This document shows positions 27,034 through 35,344 of a DNA stretch of 45,946 nt, piece by piece. The notes below the pieces were generated by a model. That model had not been told where the DNA came from, ran no database searches, and saw nothing but the letters and a program-made list of their open reading frames with translations. Origin of the DNA: Allosediminivita pacifica (GTDB lineage Bacteria > Pseudomonadota > Alphaproteobacteria > Rhodobacterales > Rhodobacteraceae); NCBI RefSeq assembly GCF_003054175.1, contig NZ_QBKN01000034.1, positions 1-45,946 of the forward strand. The letters are read 5' to 3'. The position numbers were made by a program, and so were the translations under genes. Positions within the stretch are counted from its first letter, which is position 1. Every line of letters starts with the position of its first letter.

Positions 27034-28031
27034 GCGGGAAAACTCTCTTCCAACGCAGCCGTCGCCACCGGCCTGATGGCATCCGTCCGGTATGGACAGC
27101 CGGGAAAGAGATCCAGTACCATCTGCGCCCGAGCGAGGTCTTCGGGAGAAACCTTTTCGCGCCAGCGCCCCACCAAAGCCTGAGCATCGCCCGCGCGGAT
27201 CGCCGCGGCACCTTCGCTGTCGCTCAACCCGCGCACCGAATTCGAGGCATTGCCGAACATTGCGCGCATCCGTGGCGTGGGTTCGATGTCGCAGAGTTCC
27301 GCCAGACGGTTGAGCGTGCCGTCCGGATCAAGGACCATGTCTTCGTAGAAGATTGACGGCATGCCGGCGGCCAGATCGGGAAAGAGCGGCATGTTCTCGA
27401 GACACCAGCAGAGCACATAGCGCTCCAGCTCGGAACCTTCGGCCTGTAGTCTGTCTACCTCGAGACGCAGCTCGGCACTTAGTAGATCCTCGCAGAGCGG
27501 CCGGTTGCGGAGGAACAGATCCAGCTTGTCCCCCCACTTGTTGCGCGCGCAGGACAGGGCCTGAGGCACCGGGTGGCGGAAATAGAGGATCGGCATGAAG
27601 CCTGCTTCCTCGAGCAACGGCCGCAGATATGAGGCAGCCGTGGTTTTTAGCAACAGCCGATTGCTACGCCAGTGAAAGTCGCCACGCCAAAAACGCCAGG
27701 GTTCCTGCACATGCAGGCGCCCTTCGCGCATGTCAGTCATATAGCGTAGAAGACGTGCACGCATGGCCGCGTCAGGCGCGACAAAGATCCCCCCGGCAGG
27801 CCACCCGAGATGGCGCATCTGCGCTGCCGTTGCCGTAGGCGGAGCGAAAGGCTGGTCGGAGGACTTGAGGCCCGGTGCATGCCCCAGGACCTGCATCAGC
27901 AGGGTGGATCCGCTGCGCCGGGACCCGATCAGGGCAATGTCTGGCTTGTTGCCCGGCCGGTGCGTGTTGAGGGTTTCGCTGATGGCCTGCCGCATGGCCT
28001 GCCGCAGCAGAAGGGGTGTGTCGGTCCACAT
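27030..28031 (-). CDS. Sulfotransferase family protein
   Basis: A 333-residue soluble protein with both PAPS-binding signatures. The 5'-phosphosulfate loop is IALIGSRRSGSTLLMQVLG near residue 34, and the 3'-phosphate segment is PILYFRHPVPQALSC. The start at 28031 (MWTDTP) has GGAG nine bases upstream and lies outside the preceding gene. The frame continues upstream to 28097 through that gene's end, so ATG 28064 is possible. It is predicted to move sulfate from PAPS to a sugar hydroxyl of the polysaccharide or its precursor. Two sulfotransferases in a row may act on different positions. Confidence 0.8.
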   Translation of the reverse strand: MWTDTPLLLRQAMRQAISETLNTHRPGNKPDIALIGSRRSGSTLLMQVLGHAPGLKSSDQPFAPPTATAAQMRHLGWPAGGIFVAPDAAMRARLLRYMTDMREGRLHVQEPWRFWRGDFHWRSNRLLLKTTAASYLRPLLEEAGFMPILYFRHPVPQALSCARNKWGDKLDLFLRNRPLCEDLLSAELRLEVDRLQAEGSELERYVLCWCLENMPLFPDLAAGMPSIFYEDMVLDPDGTLNRLAELCDIEPTPRMRAMFGNASNSVRGLSDSEGAAAIRAGDAQALVGRWREKVSPEDLARAQMVLDLFPGCPYRTDAIRPVATAALEESFPA

Positions 28032-28047
28032 GCCTGGGATCTCCGTC

Positions 28048-28941
28048 TCAAGCCGGCTCGGCATCAAGGTCGGCGTAGTGGCGCGCCAGCGTCGCACCGG
28101 CGCCCTCGGTCACCGCCGCGATCTGCTCGGGCGGAAGGCTGGTGCGCCAGGAAAAGGCGAGCGCCTGCGCGTCTCGGGACATGTTGTGCAACTGCTGTCC
28201 CGACATCTCGCCGGTCCCTCCCGAGGTGGATTTCAAGAGAAACTCGCGTGCCGGCCCCGTGACCGGAATATCGAGATGTTCCAGCAGGGCGCTGCCCTCC
28301 TCGAGCGGCGAGAGGCAGAGATCCTCGTGGCGCATCAGCAGCAGGTTTCCCGGGGCCCGGGCCAGCTGCTGCGCCACTTCCTCGTAGATAGCGGACCAGA
28401 AGCACCCCAGCGCATAGGCGAACTGGAGATCGGGATCCTCGTGGCGCCGGGGCCAGCTCTTGCCGTCCAGCTCGGGCACCGGCCAGACCATGCGGCGCAG
28501 CGAATGCACCAGGGCGGCGGGGTGGCGGATCAGGATTGCCGCCTTGGCATCCTGCTGATCGGCGAGATCCGCGCAGAGACGGATGAGGAAGGGATCCTTG
28601 AGCAGCACCAGCGGATTGCTGCCTCGCAGCGCCCGCGACAGGACCCGGTCATACTGGCTGCCCAGGATCTGCCGCGCGGTCCCCCTCCACAGCCCGTCGG
28701 ACGGCCGGCGGCGGCGAAAGCCGCGGCGGCCTGCCATCATCTGGGCGACCAGTGCCGAAGTCTCTTCGGCACTGTCGGGCCCGGGGTACCAGCATGGCAC
28801 CCCCTTCAGGCCGGACCCCAGGTTGAAGGGCTCGTGCACCACGCACCCCGGCATCGCCACGGATGCGGCCTCCCCCATCCAGGTGGTGCCCGACCGGTGC
28901 ATCCCGGTCACGATACGCACGACCTTGGGTGCTTCAGCCAT
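28048..28941 (-). CDS. Sulfotransferase family protein
   Basis: A 297-residue protein with the N-terminal PAPS loop VRIVTGMHRSGTTWMGE and the second signature AAILIRHPAALVHSLRRM. The FAYALGCFWSAIYEEV and LLLMRHEDLCLSP segments are typical of bacterial sulfotransferases that modify polysaccharides or Nod factors. The ATG at 28941 is chosen because the fold begins there; upstream codons extend into manC. The ribosome-binding site is weak, which fits coupling to manC 35 bases upstream. No signal peptide, so it acts in the cytoplasm. Confidence 0.8.
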   Translation of the reverse strand: MAEAPKVVRIVTGMHRSGTTWMGEAASVAMPGCVVHEPFNLGSGLKGVPCWYPGPDSAEETSALVAQMMAGRRGFRRRRPSDGLWRGTARQILGSQYDRVLSRALRGSNPLVLLKDPFLIRLCADLADQQDAKAAILIRHPAALVHSLRRMVWPVPELDGKSWPRRHEDPDLQFAYALGCFWSAIYEEVAQQLARAPGNLLLMRHEDLCLSPLEEGSALLEHLDIPVTGPAREFLLKSTSGGTGEMSGQQLHNMSRDAQALAFSWRTSLPPEQIAAVTEGAGATLARHYADLDAEPA

Positions 28942-28976
28942 GGGAACTCTGCACCGGCGCCAGGCCGCGGACGATC

Positions 28977-30419
28977 TCAACCGCGGGCATAGAGGTCCTC
29001 GTAGCGAACGATGTCATCCTCGCCCACATAGGTTCCGGTTTGCACCTCGATCAGCACCATGGGCACCTTGCCCGGGTTCTCCATCCGGTGGACACAGCCA
29101 AGCGGCAGGTAGACGCTCTCGTTCTCGGTCACGAGCTTCACCTCGTCATCGACGGTGACCCGCGCGGTGCCCTCGACCACGATCCAGTGCTCGGAGCGAT
29201 GGAAGTGGCTCTGCAGGCTCAGCGAGGCGCCGGGATGCACGAGGATGCGCTTCACCTGGAAGCGACCGCCCACGACGAGGCTCTCGAACCAGCCCCAGGG
29301 GCGGTGATCCTTGGGGAAGGCCGTGGCCTGCGGCGACTGCTTTTCCTTCAGCGCGGCGACCGCCTTCTTCACGTCCTGGGCACGGCTCATGTCGGCCACG
29401 AGCACCGCGTCGTTCATCGCCACGGCCATGATGTTCTCGAGCCCGATGCCCACCACCTCGAGCCGCTCGCTTTCCGAGCGCAGGAGCGTGTTGCGGCAGT
29501 CGATCGCCGTGGCGTGCTCGGAGACGACAACCCCGTCGGCGTCCGGGCCGCTCTCGCGCCAGACGGCATCCCAGCCGCCGAGATCCGACCAGCCGGAATC
29601 GAAGGGAACGACCGAGAGGTTCGTGGCCTTCTCCATCACCGCGTAGTCGATCGAGATGTCCTCCGCCCCGGACCATGCCCCGGGGGCGAGCCGCAGGAAG
29701 CCGAGGTCGGTCTTGGCCTCGTCGAGGCTCGCCTGCACCGGGCCCATGAGCTTGGGGGCATGCGTCTGGAAGGCCTCGATGACCTGCTTGGCGCGGAACA
29801 GGAAGATGCCCGCGTTCCACAGGTAGGTTCCGGCTTCGACCATCTCGGCGGCGCGGGCCGCATCGGGCTTCTCGACGAAGCGCGCAAGGGCCACCGGGGC
29901 TCCATCCCCCTCGGGCGGGCCTGCAAGTTCCAGATAGCCATAGGCGGTCTCGGGGTGGGTCGGCGTGATACCGAAGGTGACGAGGTCGCCCTTCTCCAGC
30001 GCGGTCAGCCCGCGGGCGACCGCCGCATGGAACGCATCAGCATCCGGCACGACGTGGTCGGAGGGCGCGACCAGCAGGATGGCCTCGGGATCGGTGGAGG
30101 CCGCATGAAGTGCCGCAGCAAGGATGGCGGGCGCGGTGTTGCGTCCCTCGGGCTCGATCAGGATCGGGCCGGGATCGATGCCGACGGCCTGCAGCTGCTC
30201 GGTCACGATGAAACGGAAATCGGCGTTGGTCAGCACCATCGGGCTGGTGAAAGACAGACCCTCTCCCTGCCCCGAGAGCCGCTTCGCCGACGCCTGGAAC
30301 AGCGTCTCTTCTCCCATGAGGGGTACGAACTGCTTGGGGTAGCTCTTGCGCGAAAGCGGCCAGAGCCGCGTGCCCGACCCGCCACAGAGAAGGACGGGGG
30401 TGATCGTCGTCAAAGCCAT
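28977..30419 (-). CDS. manC: Mannose-1-phosphate guanylyltransferase / mannose-6-phosphate isomerase
   Basis: A bifunctional type II enzyme that makes mannose-6-phosphate from fructose-6-phosphate and GDP-mannose from mannose-1-phosphate. The 480-residue length is standard. The N-terminal pyrophosphorylase signature is LLCGGSGTRLWPLSRKSYPKQF. The GMP domain continues with VAPSDHVV and FVEKPDA. The C-terminal cupin (isomerase) has SLQSHFHRSEHWIVVEGTARV and ESVYLPLGCVHRMENPGK. With ManB it supplies GDP-mannose to Gmd. It heads the minus-strand run that goes on to the sulfotransferases and glycosyltransferases. A CtrA-like site lies just upstream. Confidence 0.95.
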   Translation of the reverse strand: MALTTITPVLLCGGSGTRLWPLSRKSYPKQFVPLMGEETLFQASAKRLSGQGEGLSFTSPMVLTNADFRFIVTEQLQAVGIDPGPILIEPEGRNTAPAILAAALHAASTDPEAILLVAPSDHVVPDADAFHAAVARGLTALEKGDLVTFGITPTHPETAYGYLELAGPPEGDGAPVALARFVEKPDAARAAEMVEAGTYLWNAGIFLFRAKQVIEAFQTHAPKLMGPVQASLDEAKTDLGFLRLAPGAWSGAEDISIDYAVMEKATNLSVVPFDSGWSDLGGWDAVWRESGPDADGVVVSEHATAIDCRNTLLRSESERLEVVGIGLENIMAVAMNDAVLVADMSRAQDVKKAVAALKEKQSPQATAFPKDHRPWGWFESLVVGGRFQVKRILVHPGASLSLQSHFHRSEHWIVVEGTARVTVDDEVKLVTENESVYLPLGCVHRMENPGKVPMVLIEVQTGTYVGEDDIVRYEDLYARG

Positions 30420-30447
30420 GGTGCAGTACTCGCCATCTGAAAATCAT

Positions 30448-30463
30448 CTTAGCTTCTGTTAAC
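30448..30463. promoter_or_regulatory. CtrA-like box upstream of manC
   Basis: CTTA-N7-TTAAC differs by one base from the CtrA consensus TTAA-N7-TTAA(C) of alphaproteobacteria. It sits 29 bases before the manC start, where an activator would bind. It stands out as AT-rich in GC-rich DNA, but one match is weak evidence. Confidence 0.3.
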
Positions 30464-30522
30464 AGGGATCATCTTCGACTCAAGCTGTTACTGCCCCTCT
30501 CGCGGGATGGGTGAGACCGTTA

Positions 30523-30537
30523 TGCCGCAATGCGGCA
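30523..30537. repeat. Perfect 7+1+7 inverted repeat
   Basis: TGCCGCA and TGCGGCA flank one A, between repA and manC. It is followed by AAAAA on the plus strand. For minus-strand transcripts leaving repA the T-run comes before the stem, so it does not form a normal terminator. It may bind a protein. Confidence 0.3.
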
Positions 30538-30612
30538 AAAAACAGCGCATACAACTCAAGGTTGACAAAGCCTGCGCGAATTTCTCCACACAAGAAGCGC
30601 CGCTCCGGCCTC

Positions 30613-31632
30613 CTACCGCTTCGCCCGAACCCGCACGAAGCCCAGGAAAGCCCCGTCGGCCGAGCGCAACCGCGGCCGACCCGAGCCCGCCCAGAAGGCC
30701 CGCCATTCGGCCTCGAGCGCATAGATGTCGACGCCGGGCATCAGGCGACGCGCCTCTTCCAGCGCCGCGGGCGAGACCGGGGGCGCATCCGTGCCCGCGT
30801 CCTCGGTCTTCCGGCGTCGGGTAAAGCGGATCATGTCCCCCTCTTCCTCGGCCATGTGGTAGTCGGGCAGGTGGTCGCTCGCGATCATGTCGCGCAGCAT
30901 CTTGCGGAAGACCCGCCGCGGCGAGGCGGACCCGGACTTCTTCAGCAGCGTCTCGACCGAGATCCGCCAGGACGATTGCCGGCCGCAGTGCTTGCGGGCC
31001 AGCTCGTAGATCCGCCGCTCCAGCGGCTTGCGCAGGCGGAAGTAGTCCCGGCTGAGCGTCAGCACCGACTTCGCCAGCACCGCGCGGTAGAGCCATTCCG
31101 AAAGCGTCACCGAGACCGACATCATCCGCCCGCCCCGCGACCGCCGGGTGATCTCCCAGCGTTCGATCAGGCCGAAGCCGGTGGTGGTCTCGGTCTCGCC
31201 GGTGGCGATGTTGGTGGTGATACGGGTGCCGGCCAGCCGCTCGAAAGCCTCTCGCAGGCGCCGGTAAGCATCGCCACTGGTCTCGCGGTTGGTGGCCACC
31301 AGCAGGTCGTGCGCGCGCAGGGTCAGCGTGCGGCCCACCTGCCGCCCGGCATTGATCGCCGCCATCAGCTGGCTGATGCAGAAGATCAGGATGTCCTTGT
31401 CGTGGATCGTGGCCAGCCCCTTGACCGAGGGGGTGACCTCGACCTGGGCGCCATTGTGCTCGTAGCGCAGGATGCGACGGTCGGGCCGCGTGGCGAGGCT
31501 GAAGACCGGGTGCTCCATCGTCGCCATGTCGTCCTTGGGGATCGCGTCGAAGACATCGCAGAGGAAGAAGTCCATCTGCGGATGCCGCTCGGGCAGGAGT
31601 TCTCTGCCCGGCTCGCCCGTGCCTGCGCCCAT
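30613..31632 (-). CDS. repA: Plasmid replication initiator RepA
   Basis: A 339-residue replication initiator of the RepA (RPA, PF10134-type) family found on alphaproteobacterial plasmids. Early conserved sequence is MDFFLCDVFDAIPKDDMATMEHPVFSLATRPDRR. It is followed by DILIFCISQLMAAINAGR and RTLTLRAHDLL, with winged-helix-like DNA-binding segments (RLREAFERLAGTRITTNI; YFRLRKPLERRIYELARKHCG). The ATG at 31632 has only a weak ribosome-binding site; ATG 31575, at MDFFLC, is a realistic alternative. It is transcribed away from parAB, with iterons in between. Its similarity to RepA-I replicons is from memory and would set the compatibility group. Confidence 0.9.
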   Translation of the reverse strand: MGAGTGEPGRELLPERHPQMDFFLCDVFDAIPKDDMATMEHPVFSLATRPDRRILRYEHNGAQVEVTPSVKGLATIHDKDILIFCISQLMAAINAGRQVGRTLTLRAHDLLVATNRETSGDAYRRLREAFERLAGTRITTNIATGETETTTGFGLIERWEITRRSRGGRMMSVSVTLSEWLYRAVLAKSVLTLSRDYFRLRKPLERRIYELARKHCGRQSSWRISVETLLKKSGSASPRRVFRKMLRDMIASDHLPDYHMAEEEGDMIRFTRRRKTEDAGTDAPPVSPAALEEARRLMPGVDIYALEAEWRAFWAGSGRPRLRSADGAFLGFVRVRAKR

Positions 31633-32035
31633 TCTGCCCCGCCCCGCCGTTCCGGCTCTTAACGTGGTTTCGTTGACGGCCAGCCTAGGTATGCCCGGCC
31701 CGCCGGTCCAGCCTCGGCATCGGGGGTTCGGAGTCGGATGAGCGTCGGATCAGAGTCACCTTATCGGGGGTTCAGAGTCGCCTTGCCCTCTGCAGACAGT
31801 CGAATTCACCTTGAAATACAGGTCTATGGACAGACTCGGCTTTCCCCGTAACACTATAATTAACACAATAATAACACTGGCAGAAAATGCGGAGGGTCTG
31901 AAACGAAGCCCTCGCGCCCATGCCAACACCCCTGAATTTGCTATGAAAAGCCGAATCGGATGCGCAACGCATTCCCATGTGCCGGGTTTTCAGGTATGTT
32001 TCCCGAAAAGCAGCACATAAGGGGTGAGGGGTATC
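31633..32035. other. Putative replication origin between repA and parA
   Basis: No gene is seen here. The repA-proximal half holds four spaced repeats (31726-31813). The parA-proximal half (31815-31885) is AT-rich with runs such as TATAATTAACACAATAATAAC, suited to strand opening. Iterons beside an AT-rich stretch next to a replication initiator are the usual layout of an iteron-controlled origin. The divergent repA and parA promoters must also lie here. TATAAT at 31855-31860 is a candidate -10 box for parA without a clear -35. A TTAA-N7-ATAAC element (31860-31875) partly resembles a CtrA site. Confidence 0.6.
31726..31813 (+). repeat. Four 22-base-spaced iterons
   Basis: Copies of GTTCRGAGTCG start at 31726, 31748, 31770 and 31792, exactly 22 bases apart, two helical turns. 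Units 1 and 3 are near identical and extend leftward (ATCGGGGGTTC). Unit 2 differs at a few bases. Unit 4 keeps AGTCG but is otherwise degenerate. The fixed period supports RepA-binding iterons. Confidence 0.6.
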
Positions 32036-33415
32036 ATGAGCAGCGAGCAGCCTCCCTATTTCAACATCGATCCGGACCGTGCTCTGCGCGATCTCGATGC
32101 GCCCGTGGCCACCGCGGGCTTTGCCGAGATTGCCACGGCCTGCAATCGCGGGCGGGCGGATCTGGCCTCACGCGGGATGGACGAAAGCGGGCGCAAGTCG
32201 CTCCGGCTCTTCTCCACGTGGGAGATCACGCGCTACCTTATCCCGGTCGCGACGCCGCATTTCCGCCGGGTGCTCAAGGCTCACCCCGAGCTGCCCCAGG
32301 GCCGCTCCGAGACGGAGGGCGGCGCCAAGTGGTTCACCCTCGATGAGGTGCTGCGCCTGCGGGCCCATTTCGCCGCGGAAGGATCGAAGACCAAGGAGTA
32401 CCTCCCCTACCGGCCCAAGGACCTGCCCGCCAAGATGGTGGCCGTCGCCAACTTCAAGGGCGGCGTCGGCAAGACCTCAACCGCCGCGCATCTTGCCATG
32501 TCCGCCGCGCTCGACGGCTACCGGGTGCTGGTGGTCGACCTCGACAGCCAGGGCAGCATGACCTCGATCTTCGGCGGAGAGGTCGAGGACGAATGGAAGA
32601 CCGTCTTTCCCCTGCTCGCCCGCCACTACGCCCGCCACCAACGGCGCGAGAACCAGGGTCGCATGGACCGGGGCGAGGCGCCCCTGCCCCTCGACGACAC
32701 GCTCTCCGAGGCGCTGGACGTGACCGCAGATAAGCTCATCCAGAAGACCCACTGGCCCAATATCGACCTGATCGGCGCACAGCTGAACCTCTACTGGTCG
32801 GAATTCCAGATCCCGGTCTGGCGCATGCAGGGCCGCAGCTGGAAGCTCTGGGACGCGCTGACCGAAAGCCTCGAGGAAGACGGGGTGCTCGACGACTACG
32901 ACGTGATCTTCCTCGATACCCCGCCTGCCCTGGGATACCTGACGATCAACGGGCTCGCCGCCGCCGACATCCTGCTGGTGCCGCTCGGGGCCTCCTTCCT
33001 CGAGTTCGACAGCACCGGGCGTTTCTTCGACATGCTGCATTCCACCTTCGCCAGCATCGAGGAAGGCGAGAACATGGCTGCCCGGGCGCTCGGCCGCGAG
33101 GGCGTTGCCTTCGAGTGGGATGCGGTGCGCGCCATCCTGACCCGCTACGACAACGCGCAGCAGGGCGAGCTGGCGGGCCTCATGCAGGCCTATCTCGGCC
33201 GCACACTTTCGCCCCAGCGGCAGGACTACACCGCCCTGATCGGGCAGGCCGGCGAACAGGTGGCCGGCATCTACGAAGCCGACTACCGCGACTTCAACCG
33301 CGAGACCTACGTCCGCGGCCGCGCCACCTTCGACGAGACCTATGCCGCCTTCAAGAAGCTGCTGATCGGCACCTGGCGGCGCGACGAGATCGCGGCGCGG
33401 GAGGCCGCGGAATGA
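32036..33415 (+). CDS. parA: ParA-type partition ATPase
   Basis: A 459-residue ParA ATPase that moves plasmid copies to daughter cells with ParB and parS. The deviant Walker A motif is KGGVGKT at residues 141-147 (signature lysine K141), followed by VLVVDLDSQGS and a Walker B-like VIFLDTPPALG. The roughly 130-residue N-terminal extension contains a helix-turn-helix-like segment (LFSTWEITRYLI...WFTLDEVLRLR), as in type Ia ParA proteins that repress their own operon. ATG 32036 is chosen for the preceding GGGGTGAGGGG. Two parS-like palindromes lie between it and parB. Confidence 0.93.
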   Translation: MSSEQPPYFNIDPDRALRDLDAPVATAGFAEIATACNRGRADLASRGMDESGRKSLRLFSTWEITRYLIPVATPHFRRVLKAHPELPQGRSETEGGAKWFTLDEVLRLRAHFAAEGSKTKEYLPYRPKDLPAKMVAVANFKGGVGKTSTAAHLAMSAALDGYRVLVVDLDSQGSMTSIFGGEVEDEWKTVFPLLARHYARHQRRENQGRMDRGEAPLPLDDTLSEALDVTADKLIQKTHWPNIDLIGAQLNLYWSEFQIPVWRMQGRSWKLWDALTESLEEDGVLDDYDVIFLDTPPALGYLTINGLAAADILLVPLGASFLEFDSTGRFFDMLHSTFASIEEGENMAARALGREGVAFEWDAVRAILTRYDNAQQGELAGLMQAYLGRTLSPQRQDYTALIGQAGEQVAGIYEADYRDFNRETYVRGRATFDETYAAFKKLLIGTWRRDEIAAREAAE

Positions 33416-33429
33416 CCATGGCCCCTGCC

Positions 33430-33451
33430 GATGTTTCGCGCGCGAAACATC
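33430..33451. promoter_or_regulatory. parS-like palindrome 1
   Basis: A 22-base perfect palindrome with core ATGTTTCGCGCGCGAAACAT, 14 bases after the parA stop. The core TTTCGCGCGCGAAA recurs at three other places. Location beside parB supports a ParB centromere site. Confidence 0.8.
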
Positions 33452-33471
33452 CCTGTCCCACCGTCCCGAAG

Positions 33472-33489
33472 TGTTTCGCGCGCGAAACA
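33472..33489. promoter_or_regulatory. parS-like palindrome 2
   Basis: TGTTTCGCGCGCGAAACA, a perfect 18-base palindrome in the parA-parB gap, centred 40 bases after palindrome 1, close to four helical turns. Confidence 0.8.
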
Positions 33490-33535
33490 TCGCTCTCCCC
33501 TGCCCCGCTGTCCCTGCATTCCAGGAGCTCCCGCC

Positions 33536-34567
33536 ATGGCCAAGCGTAAGCGTCTGACCGCCGCCAATCCCGATTATCTCGGCACAGCCCCCGAGGCCCC
33601 TGCCCCGCGCATCGCGCCCGAGCCGAGGTCGTCCTCTCTACCCCCCATCGCGCAGGTCGCGGGCGAGGTCTCGGCCTCGGCCGCGCTCGGAGAACTGTCC
33701 CGCGCCATGGAGGAGGCCCGTGCCGAGGGGCGTCTCGTGCAGGCCATCCCGCTCGACCAGATCGACCCGGGCCATCTCGTCCGCGACCGGATCGAGGCCG
33801 AGGAAGAAGAGCTGCGGACGCTCATGGAAAGCCTGCGGACCCGGGGGCAGCAGACCCCCATCGAGCTGGTCGACCGAGGCGAGAGCGCCGCGCCCCGCTA
33901 CGGGCTCATCTCGGGCTGGCGCCGCCTTGCCGCGCTGAAACGTCTTTCGGAAGAGGACGATCGCTTCGGGACCGCGCTTGCCCTCATCCGCGCCCCGAAA
34001 ACGGCCTCCGACGCCTATGTCGCCATGGTCGAGGAGAACGAGATCCGCGTGGGGCTCAGCTACTACGAGCGTGCCCGTATCGTGGTGAAGGCCGTCGAAC
34101 AGGGCGTCTTCGAGGATCGGCAGACGGCCCTGCGTACGCTCTTCGCCAACGTTTCGCGCGCGAAACGGTCCAAGATCGGCAGCTTCACCCGCATTGTCGA
34201 GGCGCTGGATGGCGCGCTGCGGTTCCCCTCGGCCATCGGTGAGCGCACGGGACTCGATCTGGCCCGCCGGCTCGACGAGAATCCGGGACTGGCAGAACGC
34301 CTGAAAGAGGAGCTCCGCCAGACCCCTGCCCCCGATGCCGAGGCGGAACTGGCCCGCCTCGAGGCGCCGGCCCCGGCCGCCCGACCGAAGGCCCCGAAGC
34401 AGGAGCGTTCCCCGGCAAGATCGCGGGACGCAGATGGGGAAACCGCCGGAGCGCGGCACATCGAGACGATCTACGATCCTGACCGCGGGGTGCTGACGCT
34501 GAAGGGACCGGGCGTTGATGGCGAGCTGCACGCGGCCCTGCAGCGCTGGCTCGAAGACCGCGCCTGA
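33536..34567 (+). CDS. parB: ParB-type partition protein
   Basis: A 343-residue ParB that binds parS and stimulates ParA. ATG 33536 (MAKRKRLTAANPDYL) follows CAGGAG. The frame is open upstream to 33431, but that part is the translated parS palindromes. The ParB N-terminal domain spans about residues 75-160 (IPLDQIDPGHLVRDRIE, RTRGQQTPIELV, YGLISGWRRLAALKRL). A DNA-binding helical region (ENEIRVGLSYYERARIVVKAVEQG) follows. The C-terminal 60 residues are Ala/Pro-rich and end in a short conserved tail. A third parS-like palindrome is embedded in its coding sequence. Confidence 0.92.
   Translation: MAKRKRLTAANPDYLGTAPEAPAPRIAPEPRSSSLPPIAQVAGEVSASAALGELSRAMEEARAEGRLVQAIPLDQIDPGHLVRDRIEAEEEELRTLMESLRTRGQQTPIELVDRGESAAPRYGLISGWRRLAALKRLSEEDDRFGTALALIRAPKTASDAYVAMVEENEIRVGLSYYERARIVVKAVEQGVFEDRQTALRTLFANVSRAKRSKIGSFTRIVEALDGALRFPSAIGERTGLDLARRLDENPGLAERLKEELRQTPAPDAEAELARLEAPAPAARPKAPKQERSPARSRDADGETAGARHIETIYDPDRGVLTLKGPGVDGELHAALQRWLEDRA
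34150..34167. promoter_or_regulatory. parS-like palindrome 3, inside parB
   Basis: CGTTTCGCGCGCGAAACG has the same 14-base core as the other sites, inside the parB reading frame, where it is translated as VSRAKR. The codons were evidently compatible with keeping the site. Confidence 0.65.
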
Positions 34568-34669
34568 CCGTGGCAGGACCGCGAGGAAGAGCGAATTGCT
34601 GCCCGGGGTGATGCGTGTCACACACCGAGGGTGAAATTCGGGGCTTTTGCTTCCGCCCTGCCGAGGATC

Positions 34670-34684
34670 TTAACTTGATGTTAC
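34670..34684. promoter_or_regulatory. CtrA-like box upstream of the rhamnose operon
   Basis: TTAA-N7-TTAC differs by one base from the CtrA consensus. It lies about 90 bases before rmlC in the 204-base gap after parB, which must contain the rml promoter. CtrA controls motility and surface traits in roseobacters, so the placement is sensible but unproven. Confidence 0.3.
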
Positions 34685-34771
34685 CACCCGCGGTGTGGAG
34701 ATCGGCCAAGGCGCCCCCGGAAGCCTGCGGGTTTCTGAAAATTTGATTCAAGATCGGAACGAGAGACAGCA

Positions 34772-35344
34772 ATGCCTGCATTCGAGACGACCCCACTTTC
34801 CGGGGTCATGGTGATCACGCCGAAACGCTTCGGCGATCACCGTGGGTTCTTCAGCGAAAGCTACAGCGCCCGGGCCTTCGCCGAGCAGGGGATCGAGATC
34901 GATTTCGTCCAGGATAACCATTCGCTGTCGCAGGCGGCGGGCACCGTGCGGGGCCTGCATTTCCAGTCGCCGCCGCACGCGCAGGCCAAGCTGGTGCGCT
35001 GCGGGCGCGGGCGGCTCTTCGACGTGGCCGTGGACATCCGCAGGGGCAGCCCGACCTGGGGGCAATGGTTCGGCACCGAGCTGAGCTTCGAGAACGGACG
35101 ACAACTGCTGGTGCCCGAAGGCTTCCTGCACGGGTTCATGACGCTCGAGCCCGAGACCGAGATCGTCTACAAGTGCTCGGACTTCTACGCGCCCGACTGC
35201 GACGGCGGGGTGCGCTGGAACGATCCCGACATCGGCATCGACTGGCCCGACCCGGGCAGCGTACCGGTGCTGTCGCCCAAGGACGAGGCCGCGCCGCTGC
35301 TGGCCGAGTTCGACAGTCCCTTCACCTGGGAGGGCGCGGCATGA
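34772..35344 (+). CDS. rmlC: dTDP-4-dehydrorhamnose 3,5-epimerase
   Basis: Epimerises dTDP-4-dehydro-6-deoxyglucose at C3 and C5, the third step to dTDP-L-rhamnose. The 190-residue cupin is of normal length. Visible hallmarks are [13 protein letters not shown], the catalytic-histidine region [21 protein letters not shown], and [19 protein letters not shown]. It is first in the rmlC-B-D-A operon, whose members overlap by ATGA. GAGAGACAGCA precedes the ATG. Confidence 0.96.
   Translation: MPAFETTPLSGVMVITPKRFGDHRGFFSESYSARAFAEQGIEIDFVQDNHSLSQAAGTVRGLHFQSPPHAQAKLVRCGRGRLFDVAVDIRRGSPTWGQWFGTELSFENGRQLLVPEGFLHGFMTLEPETEIVYKCSDFYAPDCDGGVRWNDPDIGIDWPDPGSVPVLSPKDEAAPLLAEFDSPFTWEGAA

Noticed and set aside
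30523-30542. Inverted repeat plus A-run as a repA terminator
   Set aside because: For minus-strand transcription the T-run comes before the stem, the wrong order for a Rho-independent terminator.
31726-31813. CRISPR array
   Set aside because: Repeats are about 11 bases at a constant 22-base period with no unique spacers of typical length and no cas genes; iterons fit better.
33431-33535. 35-codon N-terminal extension of ParB
   Set aside because: It is the translation of the two parS palindromes, and CAGGAG with ATG 33536 is a much better start.
30613-34567. A repABC-type replication operon
   Set aside because: The initiator is on the opposite strand from parAB and belongs to the RepA family; no repC-like gene follows parB.
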